Origin: Pseudomonadota bacterium
GTDB lineage: Bacteria; Myxococcota_A; Polyangia; Polyangiales; Polyangiaceae
NCBI GenBank assembly: GCA_023411445.1
Contig: JAEYOT010000120.1
Span: 1-11,316 of the forward strand
Reading direction: 5' to 3'
DNA length: 11,316 nt
Shown: one piece after another, positions 6,654 to 11,316 of the stretch
Position numbering within the stretch: position 1 is the first letter of the stretch
Layout of the letters: each line of letters opens with the position of its first letter
Translations under genes and position numbers: made by a program
The notes under the pieces: model-generated
What the model saw: only the letters and a program-made list of their open reading frames with translations
What the model was told of the DNA's origin: nothing
Database searches by the model: none

Positions 6654-7976
6654 ATGAAAGCTCGATTATCGCTGATTGCAGCGTTCGCTGCGGCGCTACT
6701 TCCGTATCAGGCGCTGGCGCAAGCCTGGGTTTCCAGCCCCGACTATTCCGAAGGGATTGGCATCCGCGTTGGCAACTTCGAGCTGCATCCCAGCCTCGGC
6801 GGTGAGTTCGGGTACGACTCCAACTTGTTTCGTGCCTCGGAGGATGAGGGCGTCATCGATGTGTTTCGGTTGCGCATCACTCCGTCGCTCACGCTGAGCA
6901 GCTTGGGCAAGGACCGCCGCAATAGCCCGACTCCGCCGGACGTGGTGTTCGCAGCTAGCGCGTACGCATCGTACAACGAGATCATCCCGCTCGATTCGGA
7001 TGAGTCGGACGTCTCGGATCAGCGTAACGTTGGCATTGGCGCCGACGCGAAGCTGGACGTGTTTCCGCGCCGCAAGGTGGGGTTCGATCTTCAGGGCGCT
7101 TACCTGCGCGTGATCGAGACCGACGGCACAGCGGACGACTTGTCGAGCGAGGGCTTCAACCGGGACACGTTGCGCGGCGGTGCCGGCGTCACGTGGCGAC
7201 CGGGTGGTGGCTTGTTCGAGTGGCGCGCCGGCTACGGCATCACCTACCACTTCTTCGAGGACGAGGCGTTCGACTCGTTCGCCAACCTGCAGCACGAGAT
7301 CAAGACGCGTGGGCGCTGGCGCTTCCTGCCGCGCTCGGCGCTCTTGTTCGACAGCTCCTACACCTTCGTGCGCTACACGGATGACACCACCGCGCAGACG
7401 GACGGTGACGCCGTGCGGGCGCGCATCGGCTTCCACGGCTTGGTCACCTACAACCTGGCCCTGCTCGGCATGGTCGGTTGGGGTGCCTCCTTCTACGAGG
7501 CCAGCGCCACCTCGATTTCGCCGCGCCAGTACGACTCGCTCGTGGCCAACGCGGAGGCGCGTTGGTTCATTCAAGCGCGGCCGGATCTGGACGCAGCCAA
7601 CATCGCGACGGGGCTCTCGTCGATCGCGCTCGGCTACACTCGCTCGTTCAGCAACAGCTACTACGGCTCGTTCTACCAGCGCGATCGCGGCTACCTGCAG
7701 TTCAGCGCGTTCTTGCTCGGCGCCGTCGCGGGTGGGCTCGAGTTCGGTGTCTCGCGCGTGGCGTACCCTGAGGTGATCACGCCAGCGGGGAACCGGGAGA
7801 CCTCGTTCGACCAGCTGCGCCTGGATGGCCGCGCGTTCGGCGAGTATCGCTTCACCGACACTTTCGCGGCCAACGCCACCGTCCAGTATGACCAGGTGAA
7901 CAGCGAAGCCATCGCGGGTGAAGACTTGGACTACAAGCGCTGGCAGGCCTTCATCGGCGTGCGCTGGTTCATGTGA
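6654..7976 (+). CDS. BBP2_2-type outer membrane beta-barrel, Wzp-like polysaccharide porin
   Basis: A 440-residue outer membrane protein. The signal peptide is MKARLSLIAAFAAALLPYQALA, ending at about residue 22. The mature N-terminus carries the pattern GNFELHPSLGGEFGYDSNLF, typical of the putative beta-barrel porin 2 (BBP2_2) family. The rest alternates hydrophobic and polar residues in strand-sized blocks rich in Tyr, Phe and Trp. It ends with a beta-signal-like strand (WQAFIGVRWFM). In M. xanthus, barrels of this kind (WzpX, WzpS, WzpB) are encoded next to short OPX proteins and are thought to form the outer membrane exit for the polymer. Here the OPX gene follows after 6 nt. The ribosome binding site is weak (GAG, 5 nt before the ATG). 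The barrel call is firm; the porin role is inferred from family and neighbour. Confidence 0.8.
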   Translation: MKARLSLIAAFAAALLPYQALAQAWVSSPDYSEGIGIRVGNFELHPSLGGEFGYDSNLFRASEDEGVIDVFRLRITPSLTLSSLGKDRRNSPTPPDVVFAASAYASYNEIIPLDSDESDVSDQRNVGIGADAKLDVFPRRKVGFDLQGAYLRVIETDGTADDLSSEGFNRDTLRGGAGVTWRPGGGLFEWRAGYGITYHFFEDEAFDSFANLQHEIKTRGRWRFLPRSALLFDSSYTFVRYTDDTTAQTDGDAVRARIGFHGLVTYNLALLGMVGWGASFYEASATSISPRQYDSLVANAEARWFIQARPDLDAANIATGLSSIALGYTRSFSNSYYGSFYQRDRGYLQFSAFLLGAVAGGLEFGVSRVAYPEVITPAGNRETSFDQLRLDGRAFGEYRFTDTFAANATVQYDQVNSEAIAGEDLDYKRWQAFIGVRWFM

Positions 7977-7982
7977 CGCGGC

Positions 7983-8594
7983 ATGACTGCTGACAGACGG
8001 TTCTACGGGCGGCGCCTGCTGCTCGGAGCTTGCTTGACCCTACCGTTCGGCTGCTCGGGGTCGAACGACAATATTCGCCTGAATTTGCCGCCCCCCACGG
8101 AGAAATCCACGGTTGGCCCGGGCGACGTGTTCACGATGGAGATCGTGGGCGAGAAGGAGCTACCGCGCGAGTACCAGGTAGCCTCCGACGGCAGCGTGGA
8201 CGTGCCGTACCTCCAGGCCGTACCCGTCGCCGGCCTAGAGCCGCAAGAGATCGCACGGCTCATCCGCAAGCTCCTGATCGAGAAGCAGATCTTGAGCGAT
8301 CCCAGCGTGGTGGTTCAGGTCAAGGAGTACAACAGCCGCCGCGTGACCGTGATGGGCCAGGTGTCGAAGCCAGGCACGTTCCCGTTCACCACTGGGCTCA
8401 CCTTGGTCCAAGCACTGTCGCAAGCGGGCGGGCTGACCGGTATTGCCAATCAGGACCGGGTGAACCTCACGCGTCGTACCGAGCAAGGGACGCGCACGGT
8501 CGTGATCTCGATCGGGTCGATCATGGAGGGCCGCTCGCCGGACATCCCGCTCCAATCGGGCGATCGCATCTTCGTGCACGAACGACTGTTCTGA
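7983..8594 (+). CDS. Short OPX polysaccharide export lipoprotein (Wza-like)
   Basis: A 203-residue polysaccharide export protein. The N-terminus has an Arg-rich region (RRFYGRR), a short hydrophobic core and a likely lipidated Cys24; the lipobox (P-F-G-C) is imperfect, with Leu at -4. The Poly_export domain covers about 42-114, opening with VGPGDVF and including the SDGSVDVPYL strand pair. One SLBB domain follows (about 119-170: VTVMGQVSKPGTFPF, then ALSQAGGLT). The protein ends shortly after at SGDRIFVHERLF. E. coli Wza is about 380 residues and ends in a helix that builds the outer membrane pore. That part is absent here, so the protein probably docks under a separate porin, and the barrel gene 6 nt upstream is the obvious partner. 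No ribosome binding site is seen; translation is probably coupled. A Tat signal is an alternative reading of the paired arginines. No Wzc-type co-polymerase follows. Confidence 0.88.
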   Translation: MTADRRFYGRRLLLGACLTLPFGCSGSNDNIRLNLPPPTEKSTVGPGDVFTMEIVGEKELPREYQVASDGSVDVPYLQAVPVAGLEPQEIARLIRKLLIEKQILSDPSVVVQVKEYNSRRVTVMGQVSKPGTFPFTTGLTLVQALSQAGGLTGIANQDRVNLTRRTEQGTRTVVISIGSIMEGRSPDIPLQSGDRIFVHERLF

Positions 8595-8602
8595 GCGCTC
8601 AG
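8591..8602. repeat. 12-bp palindrome holding both convergent stop codons
   Basis: CTGAGCGCTCAG is perfectly self-complementary. The TGA of the OPX gene (8592-8594) and the TGA of the - strand gene (TCA at 8599-8601) lie symmetrically inside it, with 4 nt between the coding ends. No T-run follows on either strand, so it is at most part of a bidirectional end signal. Confidence 0.5.
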
Positions 8603-9543
8603 CGTGACCAGTGCAGCTGCAGCAGGGTGCGCAGCTTGGGGACGCCAAAAGCGAAGACGTGGTCGCCCTCACGGCTGCTCAGCGGGATGCCGGAGCCGCC
8701 GCTCAGCGCGAGCGTCAACCTGGGCAGGGCAGCGGGTGTGTAGCGGACGCCCGCTAGCCACTCCGCCGGCGTGTAACTGGCTCGCGCGGCGCGGACCAGG
8801 CTGGGCAGCGCGTAAGCTTCGGCCGTGAACGCCACGCGCGGACGGCCCAGCTCGTAGCCGACGCCCGCGAGCAGCGCGGCTTGCGAGCCGAGGCGGCTGC
8901 CGTAGAGCTCCTGTGGGCGGCGCAGGCGGACGCCGAGCTCCGCCCCAGCGAAGAAGCCCCCAGCTTGCGCCAGCCACACCACACTGGGGCTCGTGACGAC
9001 GCTGGCGCCGCCGGTCAGCGCGTCTCGGCTGCCGAGCGGCAGCGAGAGCTCCAGGCGTAGCTTGCCCTCGAGCCAGGGCAGCGGCCGCGGCAGCTCAAAG
9101 CCGAGCCCGGCCCGGGGATCGTGCAGCGCCTGGGCGGCGATGGGCGGCGCCGCCTGGTGGGTGACTCCCTTGATACCGGCTCCGCGCTGGTATAGCCCGG
9201 CCGGCACCACCAGCGTGAGCTCAAGACCGCTTCCAATACCTGCGCTGAGCGCCAGCGTGACGTCCGTCGCGTGGCGCAGCACGTTCACGTCCCGACCGTG
9301 GCGGTTGGGGGAGGGCACGTTCACGACGGCCGGCTCGAGGCGAAAGCCGGCACTGAGCGAGGCGGCGCCCAAGCCAACGGTCGCAGCCGCGCTGCTGGGC
9401 ATCGTGGTGAAGGCTCGCGGCGCTGGCGGTAGCCACAGCGGCTCGGCAGGAAAGCACGGCTGGGATGCGGAGCAGTCCGCGGCAGCCGAGCGCGCCACAC
9501 CGAGCAGAGCAGACAAGAGCAGCGGAAGCGCGGCGCGTCGCAC
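8599..9543 (-). CDS. Predicted outer membrane beta-barrel protein, family uncertain
   Basis: A 314-residue protein read from GTG at 9543. That start has a GGTAGGG site 9 nt before it and gives a compact signal peptide (MRRAALPLLLSALLGV then AAA cleavage near residue 22). A longer start at GTG 9570 adds nine residues but its only AAGG touches the codon directly. The mature protein begins with a Cys-X5-Cys motif (DCSASQPCF), probably a small disulfide loop, then a Pro-rich segment. Strand-sized alternating blocks follow, such as ATDVTLALSAGIGSGLELTLVVP and ALLAGVGYELGRPRVAFTAEAY, with many Gly turns and a final strand LRTLLQLHWSR. The VTLALSAGIGSGLEL-type pattern recalls the barrel part of some myxobacterial OmpA-family proteins, here without an OmpA or repeat domain. 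Role unknown. It converges on the OPX gene and diverges from maf, so it is transcribed on its own. Confidence 0.68.
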   Translation of the reverse strand: MRRAALPLLLSALLGVARSAAADCSASQPCFPAEPLWLPPAPRAFTTMPSSAAATVGLGAASLSAGFRLEPAVVNVPSPNRHGRDVNVLRHATDVTLALSAGIGSGLELTLVVPAGLYQRGAGIKGVTHQAAPPIAAQALHDPRAGLGFELPRPLPWLEGKLRLELSLPLGSRDALTGGASVVTSPSVVWLAQAGGFFAGAELGVRLRRPQELYGSRLGSQAALLAGVGYELGRPRVAFTAEAYALPSLVRAARASYTPAEWLAGVRYTPAALPRLTLALSGGSGIPLSSREGDHVFAFGVPKLRTLLQLHWSR

Positions 9544-9560
9544 GCGGCGAGACCCTACCA

Positions 9561-9566
9561 GAGGAG
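9561..9566 (+). promoter_or_regulatory. Ribosome binding site GAGGAG for maf
   Basis: GAGGAG lies 6 nt before TTG at 9573 and 9 nt before TTG at 9576, supporting a non-ATG start. The frame is open further upstream to 9465, but that part runs antisense to the signal peptide of the barrel gene and does not match the Maf N-terminus. Confidence 0.6.
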
Positions 9567-9572
9567 CCACCC

Positions 9573-10205
9573 TTGTTGATCGACGCTGAACACCCGCTGG
9601 TGCTTGGCAGCGGCTCGCCGCGCCGGCGCGAGCTCATTTCCGCGCTGGACCTGCCGTTTCGCGTGCTGGCTGCGGACATCGACGAGACGCGGCGACCGAA
9701 CGAGCCGGCGCTTACCTACCTGACCCGAATCGTGGACGACAAGCTCCGGGCCGTGCGCGCGCGCGTGGGCGACGCGCCGCACGCCGCGATCCTGGTGGCT
9801 GACACCAGCGTGGTCGTCGACGGCGACGTGCTGGGCAAGCCCAGCGATCAGGGCGACGCGGCGCGGTTGTTCTCGCGCCTGGTCGGTCGTGCTCACCAAG
9901 TGTACACGCGCTACGCTGTGGGGCTGCCTGGCGCGGACGGCGCGAGCGTGGCCCGTACGGTGGGCACGCACGTTCACGTGCGCGCTGCTAGCGCTGCCGA
10001 GGTGGAGGCCTACGCGGCCACTGGTGAGGGACTGGACAAGGCCGGCGCCTACGCCGTGCAAGGCATCGGCGGCTTCTTCATCGAGCGGCTCGACGGCTCG
10101 TACTCCAACGTGGTCGGTCTGCCGGCGTGCGAGCTGCTGCTGGACTTGCGCGCGCTGGGCCTCCTGGACCAGGCGGCGTTTCAGTCGGCGCGGTCGAGCG
10201 CGTGA
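9573..10205 (+). CDS. maf: Maf nucleoside triphosphate pyrophosphatase, dTTP/UTP type
   Basis: A 210-residue cytoplasmic protein, normal for Maf. The signature SGSPRRREL is at residues 13-21. The catalytic region follows with ADTSVVVDG at 76-84, including Asp77, and VLGKP at 86-90. Near the C-terminus are AYAVQGIGGFF (159-169) and SYSNVVGLP (176-184). In characterised Maf proteins the Gln of this block (Gln163) and the extended NVVGLP motif mark the YhdE-like dTTPase/UTPase group, whereas the YceF group has a different sequence there. The enzyme hydrolyses noncanonical and pyrimidine NTPs to NMP and pyrophosphate, and Maf has been linked to septum inhibition. A TTG start at 9573 is chosen for its ribosome binding site. 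The stop overlaps the next start by 4 nt (GTGA), so it is co-translated with a membrane glycosyltransferase of no obvious related function. Confidence 0.93.
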   Translation: MLIDAEHPLVLGSGSPRRRELISALDLPFRVLAADIDETRRPNEPALTYLTRIVDDKLRAVRARVGDAPHAAILVADTSVVVDGDVLGKPSDQGDAARLFSRLVGRAHQVYTRYAVGLPGADGASVARTVGTHVHVRAASAAEVEAYAATGEGLDKAGAYAVQGIGGFFIERLDGSYSNVVGLPACELLLDLRALGLLDQAAFQSARSSA

Positions 10206-11316
10206 GCGACGTCGCGCCTGCCAGCGCGCGCCGCCAGGCGTGGTGGCTCTTCGGCGCCGCGCTGGGGCTGCGGCTCGTCGTCGTCGCGCTCGCGGCGGAG
10301 CGCTTTCCCCCGGCGGACGACGGCACGTTCTATCACGTCGTCGCTAGCCGCATCGCAGCTGGCGCTGGCTACACCTGGGCTTGGCCGGACGGCGTCGTCA
10401 CTTTTGCGGCGCACTATCCGGTGGGCTACCCGGCGCTGCTCGGCGGCGCGTACTGGCTGCTCGGCTCGGCTCCCGTTGCGGCCATGATCCTGAACGCGCT
10501 GCTCGGCGCGCTCTTGGTCGTCGCCGTTCATGCGCTCGCGCTCGAGATCACTTCCCTGCGGCGCGCGCGCTGGGCGGGGCTCTTGGTCGCGCTGCACCCG
10601 ACGCTCGTCCTTTATACCGCCGCGCTCATGACCGAGGCGGCGGCGGCGGCGGTGCTGGCGCTGCTCGGTGCCCTGGCGCTGCAACAAAGGCGCTGGCAGA
10701 GGCGGTGGCTATGGCCGCTGCTCGGCCTGGGGGGCGGGCTCCTCGTGCTGATTCGCCCCCAGCTTTTGCCGGTCTTGCCGCTGCTCGGCGCCGTCGCGGT
10801 AGCGCCGTCGCCTGCGCTATCCGCCTGGGGGACGCTCTTGCGTCGCGCTTCAGGCGCGATCGTGGTCACAGCGCTCGCCGTCGCTTGCTGCTTGCCGTGG
10901 ACGTACCGCAACTGCCAAAAAATGGACGGATGCGTGTTCGTCAGCGCCAACGGCGGATGGAACTTGCTGATCGGCACGCTGCCGGAGGGCAAGGGCAGCT
11001 TCGCGCCGATCAGCGGCGACACCGTGCCCGTGGAGTGTCGCGAGGTATTCGGTGAGGCGGAGAAAGATCGCTGCTTCGGCCGCGCCGGGGCGCGCCGCAT
11101 CGCGGCGGAGCCAGGCGCGTGGCTCGCGCTCGCGCCGCAGAAGCTGGGGCAGCTCTTCGATCACGGCGCCGTCGCCAGCTCCTACCTGCGCACCTCGAAC
11201 GGCGCGCTGGTCAGCGACCAGGTTAAGCTGGCGCGCGGCGCGGTGGAGACCGTCGTCTCCCGGCGGCTCATGCGGGCCGCGTCCATCGCGCTCTTGCGCG
11301 CAGCGGGCAGCCGGGT
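10202..11316 (+). CDS. GT-C family (ArnT/PMT-like) membrane glycosyltransferase, C-terminus outside window
   Basis: Starts at GTG overlapping the maf stop by 4 nt and stays open to the right edge (371 codons visible). It is a polytopic membrane protein: first helix about residues 14-32, then a periplasmic loop with the acidic DDGTFYH motif (39-45) where GT-C enzymes place a catalytic Asp. HYPVGYPALL (71-80) and HPTLVLYTAALMTEA (131-145) follow, including the Glu145 often conserved in the family, with more helices to about residue 232. After that comes a periplasmic loop with SANGGWNLLIGTLPEGKG (248-265), a segment typical of bacterial family-39-like transferases that use polyprenyl-phosphate sugars. 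Cys residues at 238, 244, 279 and 291 lie in the same loop and may form disulfides. The sugar and acceptor cannot be read from the sequence. Pairing with maf looks like chance or conserved operon structure rather than a pathway. Confidence 0.82.
   Translation, partial: MSDVAPASARRQAWWLFGAALGLRLVVVALAAERFPPADDGTFYHVVASRIAAGAGYTWAWPDGVVTFAAHYPVGYPALLGGAYWLLGSAPVAAMILNALLGALLVVAVHALALEITSLRRARWAGLLVALHPTLVLYTAALMTEAAAAAVLALLGALALQQRRWQRRWLWPLLGLGGGLLVLIRPQLLPVLPLLGAVAVAPSPALSAWGTLLRRASGAIVVTALAVACCLPWTYRNCQKMDGCVFVSANGGWNLLIGTLPEGKGSFAPISGDTVPVECREVFGEAEKDRCFGRAGARRIAAEPGAWLALAPQKLGQLFDHGAVASSYLRTSNGALVSDQVKLARGAVETVVSRRLMRAASIALLRAAGSR

Noticed and set aside
6696..7574. 292-codon open frame on the - strand opposite the Wzp-like barrel
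   Set aside because: Antisense of a well-supported signal-peptide-bearing barrel gene, with no protein features of its own.
9465..9572. N-terminal extension of Maf from the upstream ATG at 9465
   Set aside because: The extra 36 residues are low complexity, antisense to the barrel gene's signal peptide, and not part of the Maf family; a good ribosome binding site precedes the TTG at 9573.
10381..11055. 224-codon + strand frame at the right end
   Set aside because: Ala/Arg/Gly-rich out-of-frame reading of the GT-C gene, which is open in another frame from 10202 to the edge and carries recognisable motifs.

Overview
The window is high-GC DNA with long, dense genes, short gaps and many envelope proteins. 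The gene families (Glt/Agl gliding-type machinery, a short polysaccharide export lipoprotein paired with a BBP2_2-type outer membrane barrel) point to a Myxococcota bacterium, most likely a myxobacterium of the Polyangia type. This is inferred from gene content, since no rRNA or other marker gene is present. No mobile element, CRISPR array or tRNA was seen.

Region 1 (2-5769, + strand) is a Glt-type envelope-machine cluster. It contains the C-terminal part of a large helical-repeat protein resembling GltD/AgmU, a TPR lipoprotein resembling GltE/AglT, an 80-residue secreted protein in the GltF position, and a 122-residue three-helix membrane protein that I do not recognise. It ends with a GltG/PglI-type protein: degenerate FHA-like domain, one membrane span, proline-rich linker and a TonB-like AgmX/PglI C-terminal domain. 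The order D-E-F-(unknown)-G follows the Myxococcus xanthus gliding cluster, with the 122-residue gene in addition. No TolQ/TolR-type motor gene is certain in the window.

Region 2 (5770-8594, + strand) starts with a clear sigma70-type promoter (TTGACA, 18-nt spacer, TATACT). Three genes follow: a secreted helical protein of unknown function with two cysteines, a BBP2_2-type outer membrane beta-barrel (Wzp-like), and a short OPX lipoprotein (Wza-like) that lacks the C-terminal membrane-spanning helix of E. coli Wza. In M. xanthus such short OPX proteins work with a separate barrel porin, so this looks like the outer membrane exit of an exopolysaccharide pathway. Its glycosyltransferases, flippase, polymerase and Wzc-type co-polymerase are not in view.

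Region 3 (8591-11316) holds a convergent gene for a second, unrelated predicted outer membrane barrel on the - strand. It meets the OPX gene inside a 12-bp palindrome containing both stop codons. Divergent from it is a housekeeping maf pyrophosphatase gene, which overlaps by 4 nt a GT-C (ArnT/PMT-like) membrane glycosyltransferase gene running off the right edge.

The most interesting idea is the pairing of a Glt/Nfs-type trans-envelope machine with a dedicated polysaccharide exit cassette. In M. xanthus the Glt paralogue Nfs handles exported spore-coat polysaccharide, so a surface-polysaccharide-moving machine is a reasonable but unproven reading.
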